Shown: in pieces, positions 1 to 8,284 of the stretch
Position numbering within the stretch: position 1 is the stretch's first letter
Layout of the letters: each line of letters starts with the position of its first letter
From: CAYRHJ01 sp964424105
GTDB taxonomy: Bacteria; Planctomycetota; Phycisphaerae; UBA1845
NCBI GenBank assembly: GCA_964424105.1
Contig: CAYRHJ010000005.1
Location: 1-64,000, forward strand
Length of the DNA stretch: 64,000 nt
Direction of reading: 5' to 3'
The notes under the pieces: model-generated
What the model was told of the DNA's origin: nothing
What the model saw: the letters and a program-made list of their open reading frames with translations, nothing else
Databases searched by the model: none
Program-made: the position numbers and the translations under genes

Positions 1-440
1 GCGTCGCGATTGACGATGCGTTGGGCTTCCTGAAAGGACGGGAAGCGAGCCGGTGGTAACGGCGCCAGCGCCGGACGCTCCACCTCCTGGAAGATCCGAC
101 CGACCTGCTTGCGCGTGGTGCCGTGAATCCGCGTGTCGGCCCCCGCGCGGACGCCAATCGACTTCGATGTGACTCGCGGCGTTCTGTCGTCGGCGTCGAT
201 CGTTCGCGGTGGCGTCACGCGGACATCCGCCACGTTGGCCAGTTCCTCGGCTCGACGCAGCGCCCGCTCCGACAACCCGCCCTCGGCGTTGGCCTGAAGC
301 CGCCAGGCGATGCGGCGGATCAGGTATTGCTTGTGCCGGCTTCGGACCGGCTCGCCGAAAACCTCCACGTACCGCTCCTGGAGCCGGCCGACCGTCATCT
401 GCTCCAGGGCCGCGAGCTCTTTCTTCATGTTCAGGCTCAT
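1..440 (-). CDS. DUF2924-family protein whose C-terminal part resembles IS21 IstA (partial)
   Basis: The ORF starts at ATG 440 and is open to the window edge, so its C-terminus is missing. Residues 1 to about 75 (MSLNMKKELAALEQM, then VGRLQERYVEVFGEP, RHKQYLIRRIAWRLQ and ALRRAEELANVAD) match the N-terminal half of DUF2924 proteins, which in planctomycetes and proteobacteria lie next to serine recombinases or phage-like genes. The usual DUF2924 C-terminal half is replaced by text that looks like the end of an IS21 IstA transposase (RIHGTTRKQVGRIFQEVERP, then ALAPLPPARFP). I translated this frame codon by codon and found no stop. The start overlaps the stop of the small gene upstream (ATGA), suggesting translational coupling. 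Function unknown. The IstA resemblance is from memory of the family, not a search. Confidence 0.7.
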   Translation of the reverse strand, partial: MSLNMKKELAALEQMTVGRLQERYVEVFGEPVRSRHKQYLIRRIAWRLQANAEGGLSERALRRAEELANVADVRVTPPRTIDADDRTPRVTSKSIGVRAGADTRIHGTTRKQVGRIFQEVERPALAPLPPARFPSFQEAQRIVNRD

Positions 441-673
441 GCTTCGTCTCCGTCATCCCGCGGCGATAACCCGCGGGTACCGTCCACACTGAGCCTCGTT
501 TCGCGGAAAAGCTCAAGGCCAATCTCGCCGCCCGGCGAAGATTTCTGAGCATCGAGTTTGCCCGCGGTTCTGGCCATCCGGTGCCACCGGACAACGCCCT
601 TGGCCAGGATCGATGCGACTTCGCGCCGACGATCGGCGGGGGACAGATGTTCATCCGCATACTGCTTGGGCAT
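437..673 (-). CDS. Small hypothetical protein, partner of DUF2924
   Basis: 78 aa, beginning MPKQYADEHLSPADRRREVA at ATG 673. GGAG lies six bases upstream; an in-frame GTG at 685 is less likely. The RREVASILAKGVVRWH segment is typical of the short proteins found immediately upstream of DUF2924 genes in planctomycetes. Its TGA stop overlaps the ATG of the next gene by 4 bases, so the two are probably one transcript. No enzymatic motif is visible and the function is unknown; the neighbourhood suggests an integrated mobile element. Confidence 0.65.
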   Translation of the reverse strand: MPKQYADEHLSPADRRREVASILAKGVVRWHRMARTAGKLDAQKSSPGGEIGLELFRETRLSVDGTRGLSPRDDGDEA

Positions 674-862
674 CACGGGCTCCACGCGGTCGGCCGCGCT
701 CGCAACATGCGAATGCGTTGCCGCCTACCCGTTACTTATGCCGTCCGCGCGCGACGTGTACGGAACCTCATAACCCACGGGTCCACGGTCGGAACGGCGA
801 ATGTTCGAGGAAGGTGTCGTTCGGTCGGGGGAACGGAACAGGTTGCTATAACCCGTGGGTCG
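466..862. repeat. Three near-palindromic ATAACCC-GGGT motifs
   Basis: ATAACCCGCGGGTAC (466-480), ATAACCCACGGGTCC (770-784) and ATAACCCGTGGGTCG (848-862) share the core ATAACCCRYGGGT. The last two lie just upstream of the DUF2924 pair on its strand; the first is inside it. They could be operators or recombinase sites, or coincidence. Confidence 0.35.
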
Positions 863-1087
863 GGGGTGACGAGAGACTCCGAGACTCTTGGCGAGAGGCG
901 GGCACCGTTGCGGGAAGGGCGGCCTTGGACGCCTCGCGCGACGACGTCTCTCGACCCAACGCGCGATGCGGGATGGTCGCTAAACCCTTGCGAGAACTTG
1001 CGTTAGAACGCAAGACGCCGAGGCGTCTCGGCCTCGGCGGCGTTCCGTGAACCACGGGGCCGGTGTGTTTTGCAACGGCCCGGGAAA
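686..1087. other. Intergenic region upstream of the DUF2924 pair
   Basis: About 400 bases without a credible gene. The ORFs that cross it also run through the tRNA or lack any recognisable family. It holds two of the three ATAACCCRYGGGT palindromes and presumably the promoter of the minus-strand pair. Confidence 0.5.
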
Positions 1088-1160
1088 TAGCGGGGGTAGG
1101 ACTCGAACCTACGACCTCCGGGTTATGAGCCCGACGAGCTGCCAACTGCTCTACCCCGCA
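1088..1160 (-). tRNA. Initiator tRNA-fMet (anticodon CAT)
   Basis: 73 nt, CCA not encoded. On the minus strand it starts TGCGGGGTAGAGCAG and has the loop CTCATAA (anticodon CAT), the T-arm GTAGG-TTCGAGT-CCTAC and discriminator A. Three hallmarks mark it as initiator rather than elongator: no Watson-Crick pair at 1:72 (T opposite T), an A11:T24 D-stem pair, and three GGG:CCC pairs next to the anticodon loop. Confidence 0.95.
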
Positions 1161-1240
1161 TCCATTCGTTGGAGAAGCGTAGCCCCTCGTGGAAATGCTG
1201 TCAACGAAGGCGCCGCGATCGCCGAATAATGCCGTCAGAA

Positions 1241-1310
1241 CCGCGCCCTGCTCGTCAAGGCCATCACCCACCGCGCCCTGCTCCTCAAGGCCATCACCCA
1301 CGGCGTCCTG
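1241..1310. repeat. 30-bp tandem repeat, about 2.3 copies
   Basis: Units at 1241-1270 and 1271-1300 differ at one base and a partial third unit follows. The unit begins CCGCGCCCTGCTC and ends CATCACCCA. Confidence 0.85.
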
Positions 1311-1401
1311 ACCCACTAACTCCAACGGCCAATCCCACCGAGCAGTTCCGATCGAATCGCGTGCCAAGCGCGTCGCGCTCGAAATTGAACTTCCCGTTTC
1401 A

Positions 1402-1438
1402 CGTTGACCTTGTCGTTTCGCATTGACCTTGTCGCTTC
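1402..1438. repeat. Short 18-19 bp tandem duplication
   Basis: Two adjacent units contain TTGACCTTGTCG followed by TTTC or CTTC. They lie just beyond the 3' end of the metalloprotease gene. Function not apparent. Confidence 0.7.
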
Positions 1439-1455
1439 ATACGGAAAGGCCATCG

Positions 1456-2985
1456 TCATCGAACGCGAATGGGCCTCGGCGCGGAATCCGCCCCCAATTC
1501 GCCGACTAACATGGCCTTCGCTCGCTGGGCATGATCTAGAACACGCATCGTCCCACTACTTCGCGATGCGTTCGACGATGGATTTGAAAGCTCATCCAAG
1601 CGGTCCAACGCACGTTCGTCCCCGCTGACGCCGAGGGCCATCACCGCGAGTTCCACCAACAGCGCGTGAACCTGCTGCCTGTCCAACGATGCGTAATGCC
1701 ATTGCACACCGCGATCAGCCCACGCTTGAACCTCCGTCCCGTCGAGAAGGTAGTTCAACGCCGCGCCCCGCACATCTACTTTCGAAAGCCTTCCCAATGC
1801 CAGCATCGACTCAGCCACCGTTGCAAACTCCGCCGGCGTCAATAGCCCCGCCGATCCTTCGATTTGATCGATCAACAGACTGCACGAATCACCGTTCGGA
1901 CAGAAACCCAATGCCCGCACGATGTTCGCACGAAAGCGATCATTAGATGGGTCGTGTAACATGGCACGCAAATGGCCCGCCGCCTCTTCATCAGCATCCT
2001 GTAATGCGTCCGCGGGCAAGCCGGCCAAATAGGTCTTGCGGACGAGTCGATCGAGCCAACCACGTACAGATTCGACCGGTCCACGCCGCAAGTCGGCCAT
2101 GCTCTTGACGTCCGCGGGCGCAATAAACCCGTTCATAGCACGAGCTTTCGGTGTCGGCGTCAAGAACGCGTTTCGCTCAAAATCGTTGATCGCGTTGGTT
2201 GCCACTTCGAAGGAGTGCATGACGTTACGCGGACAATCATCCCGATGACCCAACCCTTGGACGTGACCCCATTCATGCGCCCACACATCCGGGTCCGCGT
2301 TGGCCACTATCACCAGCGACTCGCCCGACGTCGCGCAGCCCAGAATTACGCTCATGCCGCTGGGGTCCACGATCCCACAAACGCCGATCATGGCGGCTAC
2401 GACCTTGATGTCGAATGGCAAGGCAAACACGCGGTCCAAGTTTCTTTCCGACGTGATCACCGCCGATCCTTCCGCAAAAGTTTCCACCATGCCGTTTCGT
2501 TGAAACGAGACATCCGCAGCCACGTCCGGACATTCCATCTCGACCGTCTGTAATAGGCGAGTAGCCTCAGCAAAAACGGAATCCACAAACTCGTTGGAAA
2601 GTTGCTGATCGATGTGTCGAGCGATCGACAGTGAAAAAATGTTACTGGCCGTTTCACCGAGGTCAGGCCCGCCCCTCGTGTTGGGATCGTTATCGCAAAA
2701 GCCCTCGAATTCGAGCTCGTCGAAATCCGAGCAACCGTCGCCGTCGCTATCGATGGGATTCAGCGGCGTGTCATCGGGGTTGAAGGGATCCGTGCCGGGT
2801 AGGCCGTTGATCTCCTTTTCGTCTGGAAATCCGTCTCCATCGCTATCTAGTTGATTCAACGCGCCGCCGCCGCCCGGCGCTACCGGGCAGCCCATGATGG
2901 GCACCAAAATCCCGACCAACGCCATAACACAGACAAGAACAACCGTGGCGATTTGGTCCGCCGGACGTCTCTTGGGTTCAATCAT
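1456..2985 (-). CDS. Metzincin-like zinc metalloprotease, lipoprotein with calcium-binding repeats
   Basis: About 509 aa from ATG 2985 (MIEPKRRPADQ), which has a GGGGG stretch just upstream; a longer frame to 3033 is less likely. Residues 13-33 form a hydrophobic signal ending in the lipobox-like IMGC, suggesting a lipid-anchored protein. Two thrombospondin-3 or EF-hand-like calcium loops follow (DSDGDGFPDEKE and DSDGDGCSDFDE, about residues 47-90). The catalytic motif HEWGHVQGLGH (about 237-247) fits HExxHxxGxxH, and NVMH soon after could be the Met-turn. The C-terminal half has helical HEAT-like repeats (for example GHLRAMLHDPSN...NIVRALGF). Likely a cell-surface protease of unknown substrate; it matches metzincins in motif but I cannot place the family. 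Confidence 0.75.
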   Translation of the reverse strand: MIEPKRRPADQIATVVLVCVMALVGILVPIMGCPVAPGGGGALNQLDSDGDGFPDEKEINGLPGTDPFNPDDTPLNPIDSDGDGCSDFDELEFEGFCDNDPNTRGGPDLGETASNIFSLSIARHIDQQLSNEFVDSVFAEATRLLQTVEMECPDVAADVSFQRNGMVETFAEGSAVITSERNLDRVFALPFDIKVVAAMIGVCGIVDPSGMSVILGCATSGESLVIVANADPDVWAHEWGHVQGLGHRDDCPRNVMHSFEVATNAINDFERNAFLTPTPKARAMNGFIAPADVKSMADLRRGPVESVRGWLDRLVRKTYLAGLPADALQDADEEAAGHLRAMLHDPSNDRFRANIVRALGFCPNGDSCSLLIDQIEGSAGLLTPAEFATVAESMLALGRLSKVDVRGAALNYLLDGTEVQAWADRGVQWHYASLDRQQVHALLVELAVMALGVSGDERALDRLDELSNPSSNASRSSGTMRVLDHAQRAKAMLVGELGADSAPRPIRVR

Positions 2986-3407
2986 TCCATTCCCCCATCG
3001 GCGATAATTTGGAAACGCGATCACAAGGTCCATTCAACCATAGCCAAGCCCCAGTTAACTATCGATCGAACCAAGTGAGACGAACAGGGCTCCAAGATCG
3101 ATTAGCGCCTGTCTTGCTCACATGATGCACAAAGGTCATTACTTTCGATTCTCGCATCTTTCGTCTGAATGGGCAGCATACCGCCACCCTCGCCACGGAC
3201 GGTCAACAATGCCTCGCAAATAAAGTACAACTGTTGCGGAGGCCCAAGCCCTGCCTGTCGCCGATCGACCGAGCGCCCGCGCGATATCGCCCAATACTGC
3301 CTAATATCGACTGAACAACCGGCCAAAAATTCTGGCCCCCACCGTATGATAGCCATGGTATCATCGGAGGCGAAACCGGGGACAGTTTTCTGAAAGCGTA
3401 GATTGGC
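2986..3407. other. Divergent intergenic region
   Basis: About 420 bases between the minus-strand metalloprotease and the plus-strand EEP gene. Small ORFs here show no family resemblance. It must hold both promoters. The only clear structure is the palindrome at 3346-3364. Confidence 0.5.
3346..3364. promoter_or_regulatory. Palindrome, possible operator
   Basis: ATGATA-g-CCATGG-TATCAT: an 18-base palindrome broken by one inserted base, ending 43 bases before the ATG of the EEP gene. The position suits a repressor site or a 5' hairpin. No regulator gene is adjacent. Confidence 0.35.
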
Positions 3408-4547
3408 ATGGCTTGGCGAAATCGGAGGAACAAGGGTTCGAGCATTTTCGTGCCCGCCTGCGCGATGACATTTGGATTCGTCGGCCAAGTCCAGGGTTTT
3501 GATCCGCTAGCCGGCGACTACACACGCGACCAGCCACTGGATGTGCGTATTGTCAGCTACAACCACAATCGCAATTTTATCGACGACGCTTCATTAGACA
3601 ACGTCTTCGACCGCATCTTGACGACGCTGGACCCCGATATCGTCTGTTTTCAAGAATTTGTCAGCGGCGTTTCGTCCACACAAGTAACAGCTCGCATGAA
3701 CGCGATTATTCCGTTGGGCGGCGGTCAAAGCTGGCAGGTTCATTTCGGATTGCTCGGCGGAATCCGAACGGTGATCGCCTCGCGATACCCACTGCTCCAA
3801 ACCGCAACGGACACCTTCCCTCCGTCGTCGACACGAGGTGTAACGATTGCCTTGGCCGACCTGACGGACGCGCTTTATTCCGTTGACCTTTACTTGCTCG
3901 GCGTCCATCTCAAGTGTTGTGGCGATCCGGGCGGATCCGAGGACGCAAGCCGCCAGAAGAGCGCCGATGCCATGGCGAACTGGCTCGGTGACGCTCGCGG
4001 CGTGCCCAGGCCGTTCGGAGACAACGTGACCCTCGTTGAAAACACCCCCATGATTTGTTTGGGTGACTTCAATTTGGTTGGTGGGCCTCAGCCCGAAGCC
4101 ACGCTGATCAGCGGAGACATTCAGAACTCGGTCACGTTTGGCCCGGACATTCCCGCCGATTGGGATGGATCGTCGCTGGCGGATTTGACGCCGACCGACC
4201 CATTCACCAACGATACTTTTACGTGGCAGGGCAATGCCAGCTTCCCGCCATCCCGTCTCGATCGGATCTTTTATACCGACAGCATCGTCACGGTGGCCAA
4301 TCGTTTCATTCTGAATACGGATACCATGTCGCCGCTGGCGCTCGCTGCCACAGGCTTGCAGGCCGACGACACGCTCCCCGGGAACGCATCGGATCATCTC
4401 CCCATCGTCATGGACCTTCGATTGGAATCCTGCGACAACAACGTACCCATCGCGGTAAAAGGGAGCATCGCGATATTCGTGCTTTTGCTGTTGGTTGTGG
4501 GGTTGGGTTGTACCGTGCTTCGTCATGCCGTCGTTTCCGCTTCTTGA
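3408..4547 (+). CDS. Exported, membrane-anchored endonuclease/exonuclease/phosphatase-fold protein
   Basis: 379 aa. The core carries the EEP (DNase I/sphingomyelinase-like) signature in order: VRIVSYNHN near the start, IVCFQEF with the metal-binding Glu, GVHLK, GDFNLV, SRLDRIFY and a terminal ASDHLPIVMDL with the catalytic Asp-His pair. The N-terminus (to about residue 30) is a plausible signal peptide. Residues about 350-370 (IAIFVLLLLVVGLG) form a C-terminal transmembrane anchor, so the catalytic domain should face outward. Possible substrates are nucleic acid, phospholipid or sphingolipid; the sequence does not decide. It stands alone, diverging from the metalloprotease gene. Confidence 0.8.
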   Translation: MAWRNRRNKGSSIFVPACAMTFGFVGQVQGFDPLAGDYTRDQPLDVRIVSYNHNRNFIDDASLDNVFDRILTTLDPDIVCFQEFVSGVSSTQVTARMNAIIPLGGGQSWQVHFGLLGGIRTVIASRYPLLQTATDTFPPSSTRGVTIALADLTDALYSVDLYLLGVHLKCCGDPGGSEDASRQKSADAMANWLGDARGVPRPFGDNVTLVENTPMICLGDFNLVGGPQPEATLISGDIQNSVTFGPDIPADWDGSSLADLTPTDPFTNDTFTWQGNASFPPSRLDRIFYTDSIVTVANRFILNTDTMSPLALAATGLQADDTLPGNASDHLPIVMDLRLESCDNNVPIAVKGSIAIFVLLLLVVGLGCTVLRHAVVSAS

Positions 4548-4762
4548 TCTCGCGACATTGATGAACTTCCCACGTTGGCCAGCGTGGGCCTCGGCGATTG
4601 ATCCGCGACGTCACATAACGCGGCTGACCGATTGTTGACGCGGCTGGGAATGGGCCGGAGGAGACCGACGAGCTGCGTCACGACCATCCGATTCGAATGG
4701 CGCATGCGGTGGGCGGCTTGACGCACATGCCGAAATCCACATGGATGCTTCGGTCAGAATTA

Positions 4763-5398
4763 CTATTCAGACGACAGGCCTGCCTTGATACGATAGGCTG
4801 CTCGTAGCCATTCATCGGCGGTTTGAATGTCGTTCGGCCATTGGGCGGCCCGATCCAACCAGCGTTCCGCGTCGGCCCGCGCGTCACCGATCGACACCAT
4901 GATTTCCAGGGCATCGCACTGCTCGCGACTGAATCTGGCCGCGTTGACACTTCGCTCATCCGCGCCCGTCAGGACCAAATCCTTCATCTTGCCTTTCAAC
5001 TCCGCCACAATCAGTTCAGCCGCCCGCCCGCCGATCCCAGGCAAGCGTTTCAGGGCGGTGACGTCTCCGCGTTCGATCCACCCAGCCACCTGCCCGATGG
5101 GCACCGTCAGGGCTTTGAGCGCTTTTCGCCAGCCAATCCCCTTGACCGACACGAATCGGCGGAAAAACAATTTATCGAGTGCGTCGGGGAATCCGACGAG
5201 CCTTGGTTCCAGATGCGTCCCATTCTTGCCACCCTCGACCAGCAGCAACGTCTGCAACGTAACCTCCCGTCCCAGGCGTGTGGCCAACTCGGGAACGGCG
5301 TATTGCGGAATCGCCACTACGAATCCCAACCCCTCGCGCTCCACGACGAGCGAATCGTCATGAATTTCGAGCAGCCTGCCGGTGACGTGATGAATCAT
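4763..5398 (-). CDS. ruvA: Holliday junction branch migration protein RuvA
   Basis: 211 aa. RuvA binds four-way DNA junctions as a tetramer and loads the RuvB motor. The N-terminal OB-like domain starts MIHHVTGRLLEIHDD and contains GLGFVVAIP. Two helix-hairpin-helix motifs follow (SVKGIGWRKALKAL and LKRLPGIGGRAAELI), then a C-terminal helical segment for RuvB contact. The sequence is divergent: FVSVKGIGWRKAL replaces the usual GVGPK version and the C-terminal domain is hard to align. Its ATG overlaps the ruvC stop (ATGA), giving a ruvC-ruvA operon. No ruvB is in the window. Confidence 0.88.
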   Translation of the reverse strand: MIHHVTGRLLEIHDDSLVVEREGLGFVVAIPQYAVPELATRLGREVTLQTLLLVEGGKNGTHLEPRLVGFPDALDKLFFRRFVSVKGIGWRKALKALTVPIGQVAGWIERGDVTALKRLPGIGGRAAELIVAELKGKMKDLVLTGADERSVNAARFSREQCDALEIMVSIGDARADAERWLDRAAQWPNDIQTADEWLRAAYRIKAGLSSE

Positions 5399-5892
5399 GT
5401 CTGCATCAATTCCGCGGGGCGGCGAACCTCATGGGCACAGCACAACGCGATGGCCAGCGCGTCGGCAACGTCGGGCGGGTCGGGAAGTTCAGGCAGCCCC
5501 AGCGCGGAGCGAACCGCCCGTTGCATTTGCGATTTCGACGCTCGGCCATTACCTGTCAAAAAGCGTTTCACCCGCGTGGCGCTGAAATGACAAATCGGCA
5601 CGCCGAATTGTGCAGCCAAACACAAGATCACGCCACGCGCATGACCCATCAGAATCGCCGTCCGCGGATGCTTATAATGGGCATAAAGCTGCTCGACACC
5701 GATGAACGATGGACGACGCGAGGCCAACAGGTCGCGGAAATCGGCTTCGAGCTGCGCGAGGCGAACCGGCAAATCCGCGCCGGGATCCGTTCGACAAACG
5801 CCGGCGTCGAGAACGGTGGTAACTGGACCACCGATAGACAATACCGCATATCCGGTCGTGCCCAATCCAGGATCGATGCCACAGACTTCCAT
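5395..5892 (-). CDS. ruvC: Holliday junction resolvase RuvC
   Basis: 165 aa, normal length. RuvC is the metal-dependent nuclease that cuts Holliday junctions symmetrically. Visible signatures are GIDPGLGTTGY at residues 5-15 (first catalytic Asp), IGVEQLY (catalytic Glu) and PDVADALAIALC near the C-terminus (catalytic Asp pair region). The ATG at 5892 follows a 190-base gap from cysS. Its stop overlaps ruvA, so the two are co-translated. Confidence 0.95.
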   Translation of the reverse strand: MEVCGIDPGLGTTGYAVLSIGGPVTTVLDAGVCRTDPGADLPVRLAQLEADFRDLLASRRPSFIGVEQLYAHYKHPRTAILMGHARGVILCLAAQFGVPICHFSATRVKRFLTGNGRASKSQMQRAVRSALGLPELPDPPDVADALAIALCCAHEVRRPAELMQT

Positions 5893-5982
5893 GTCTGATT
5901 CCTTCTAGACACTCTGACAAGACCGAAGCGCGACCGCCTCTTTCCGACCCACGACCACCAAGGCGTGAATTCCGCCACTTTC

Positions 5983-6010
5983 CGAGGCGCGACCGTCAGG
6001 GAGCGGTCTT
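5983..6010 (+). repeat. Family B interspersed repeat
   Basis: GAGGCGCGACCGTCAGGGAG followed by CGGTC, a variant of the GAGCCGCGACC...GGGAGCGG element that recurs through the window. It sits in the cysS-ruvC gap. Confidence 0.75.
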
Positions 6011-6082
6011 TGACGGACACTGACCATGCCTTGTTAGAATGCCATCGTAACCGATTCTGTCCACCCCCAAAACTGCCCCCGC

Positions 6083-7585
6083 TCACCGCCTCCAAACCGT
6101 GCCCTCCGGTCGATCTTCCAGCGTGACGCCCGCTGCCGTCAACTGATCACGGATCATGTCCGCCACGGCGAACTGCTTGGCCTTGCGCGAATCGGCTCGC
6201 GCTTGGATCAAGATGGCCATCAACTTATCCACCAACCCGTCGCCCTCCTGCGCCGCTTCGGGCGGGCTTTGAAACAAACCCATGACCCGACCCAACGCCA
6301 GAACCGCGCGAACCGCAGAAAGGGCCAGCACCTTGGCACTCGAATCCGCATCGGCCGACTCAACGTGATGTTCCTCGAAAAACCGATTCACGCGAGTTGT
6401 GGCCTCGAACATCGCCGCCAGCGCGGCAGCCGTGTTAAAATCATCGTCCATCGCCTCGAAAAATCGCTCGACAAGTCCGTCCACCTCTCGACCGAATGCT
6501 TCGAAGGAACCGCGCTCGGCGGATGGCCAAGCGCTCAGACCGCACCCCTCGCCCACGTAGGGAGATTGGCCGCAGGCACGTTCGGCGCGCTCGAAAAGTC
6601 GATGAAACGCCGACAGCCCCCGCCGCTTGCTCTCCACTTCCGCATCGGAAAACTCGATCGGACGCCGATAATGGGTGCTCAAGACGAAATATCGCAAAAG
6701 CTCGCCGCCGTACTTGTCCAACAGCGTGGTGAGCGTCATCTTCTTCAGGGCTTCCGCCATTTCCGAATCGGACTTGCTGACCTTCTTGGTGTTGAAACGC
6801 GTCAAGCCGTGATGAAGCCAGTACCTTGCGAACGTCTGGCCACTCGACGATTCGGACTGGGCGATCTCGTTTTCATGATGCGGGAAAATGAGGTCCATGC
6901 CGCCGCCGTGAATATCAAACGTCTCGCCCAGGTAGCGACTGCTCATCGCGGAACACTCGATGTGCCATCCCGGCCGACCGGCTCCCCACGGGGAATCGAA
7001 CTTGACATCCACCGGCTCGTGCGGCTTGGCTGCCTTCCACAGCGCAAAGTCACCGGGATTACGCTTTTCACCGCTCTCCAGATCGCGATGTGATTGCTGA
7101 TCCTCCACGTTTCGACCGGAAAGCTTTCCGTAATCAGCATCTGCCGTGACGTCGAAATAAACATCACCGTCCATCACGTAGGCCGCGTTCTTGGCAATCA
7201 GCTTCTCGATCATCTCGATGATGTCATCGACATGTTTGGAAGCCTTGGGCATGTCGTCGATGGACGAAATGTTTAATCGGGCAAGCGATTCGAGATAGCT
7301 TGACAAAATCCGCTCCGCCAGCTCGAAAACCGTGGTTCCTTGCTCTTGCGCTTCCACGATCAACTTGTCATCGACATCCGTCACATTGACCACCCAACGC
7401 ACCTGGTAGCCTTTGTGCACCAGATAACGTTTGATCACATCGAAGATGATCGGACCCACCGCATGGCCGATGTGGCTTGGCTTGTAAACCGTCGGCCCGC
7501 ACAAATAGATGCCCACCTGCCCGGGTTTCACCGGCTGGAACGACTCCTTCTTGTGACTCAGCGTGTTATAGACGCGCAATTCCAT
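6083..7585 (-). CDS. cysS: Cysteinyl-tRNA synthetase
   Basis: 500 aa class Ia synthetase charging tRNA-Cys. Visible features in order: the zinc ligand region CGPTVY (about residue 29), the HIGHA nucleotide motif, GWHIECSAMS and HHENEIAQSE with the remaining zinc ligands and active-site residues, then KVSKSDSEM, which is the KMSKS loop with Val for Met. The anticodon-binding helical domain fills the rest. ATG 7585 is the natural start (MELRVYNTLSHKKE). It lies downstream of ispF and upstream of ruvC on the same strand, with gaps of about 145 and 190 bases. Confidence 0.96.
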   Translation of the reverse strand: MELRVYNTLSHKKESFQPVKPGQVGIYLCGPTVYKPSHIGHAVGPIIFDVIKRYLVHKGYQVRWVVNVTDVDDKLIVEAQEQGTTVFELAERILSSYLESLARLNISSIDDMPKASKHVDDIIEMIEKLIAKNAAYVMDGDVYFDVTADADYGKLSGRNVEDQQSHRDLESGEKRNPGDFALWKAAKPHEPVDVKFDSPWGAGRPGWHIECSAMSSRYLGETFDIHGGGMDLIFPHHENEIAQSESSSGQTFARYWLHHGLTRFNTKKVSKSDSEMAEALKKMTLTTLLDKYGGELLRYFVLSTHYRRPIEFSDAEVESKRRGLSAFHRLFERAERACGQSPYVGEGCGLSAWPSAERGSFEAFGREVDGLVERFFEAMDDDFNTAAALAAMFEATTRVNRFFEEHHVESADADSSAKVLALSAVRAVLALGRVMGLFQSPPEAAQEGDGLVDKLMAILIQARADSRKAKQFAVADMIRDQLTAAGVTLEDRPEGTVWRR

Positions 7586-7731
7586 CGGTGAGCTAACCTA
7601 ACGACCGTCGCCGTAGTCCCTTCGATTCAATCCCGCGTCGATTCACAATGGACCCGATCGATCAGTCCATCGCCCGACAGGCGAGCCGAACGTGCGATCA
7701 TTGATCGCGATTCCGATCTTGGCCGCCCGGC

Positions 7732-8235
7732 TCATGAATCGTCATCCCTCGATTGTTGAATCAACGTAACGACAGCCGTGCAGGCGATGCCGTCACGATG
7801 ACCCACTGGCCCCAGCCCCTCGTTGGTCTTGGCCTTCACGTTCACGCCATCGCGGGGCAACTCCACGAGCTTGGCCACAGATTCCGCGATGCGATCTTTG
7901 TACGACTTCAGGTTCGGCTTTTCCGCGTGGATCACCAGATCGGCATTGCCCGCCCGATACCCCGCCGCCCGCACCCGCTGGTAAACATCACGAAGCAAGA
8001 CGGCGCTATCCGCACCTTTGTACGCCGGATCGGTATCGGGAAAAAGCTCCCCGATGTCGCCCAGACAAGCCGCACCCAGCAACGCGTCCGCCAAGGCGTG
8101 CAGCACGACGTCGCCGTCGCTATGCCCCAATAGCCCGCGCTCGAACTCCACGCGAACGCCGCCGAGAATCAACGGACGATCGCTCACCAGGCGATGAATA
8201 TCGTACCCAATACCGACACGCACGCTTGCGATCAT
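7732..8235 (-). CDS. ispF: 2-C-methyl-D-erythritol 2,4-cyclodiphosphate synthase
   Basis: 167 aa. It forms the cyclic diphosphate of the MEP isoprenoid pathway. GYDIHRL gives the zinc ligands Asp and His, and LLGHSDGDVVLHALADALLG the third His. DIGELFPDTDP and KTNEGLGPVGHRDGIA complete the family signature. The frame extends upstream to 8484, but ATG 8235 gives the normal N-terminus (MIASVRVGIGYDIH). The upstream extension would overlap the divergent gene at 8285. Confidence 0.95.
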   Translation of the reverse strand: MIASVRVGIGYDIHRLVSDRPLILGGVRVEFERGLLGHSDGDVVLHALADALLGAACLGDIGELFPDTDPAYKGADSAVLLRDVYQRVRAAGYRAGNADLVIHAEKPNLKSYKDRIAESVAKLVELPRDGVNVKAKTNEGLGPVGHRDGIACTAVVTLIQQSRDDDS

Positions 8236-8284
8236 GACGAATTTCCGCTTGGTTCGAGAAACCAAGAAAGGTACACTACGAGCC

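Noticed and set aside
846..1367. 173-codon minus-strand ORF
   Set aside because: It runs straight through the initiator tRNA and tandem repeats and has no family features; treated as chance.
3594..4526. 310-codon minus-strand ORF opposite the EEP gene
   Set aside because: The plus strand carries all catalytic motifs; the antisense frame is low-complexity and charged, a shadow.
6083..7585. KVSKS instead of KMSKS in cysteinyl-tRNA synthetase
   Set aside because: Position 2 of this loop varies in nature and all other active-site motifs are intact, so it is not evidence of inactivation.
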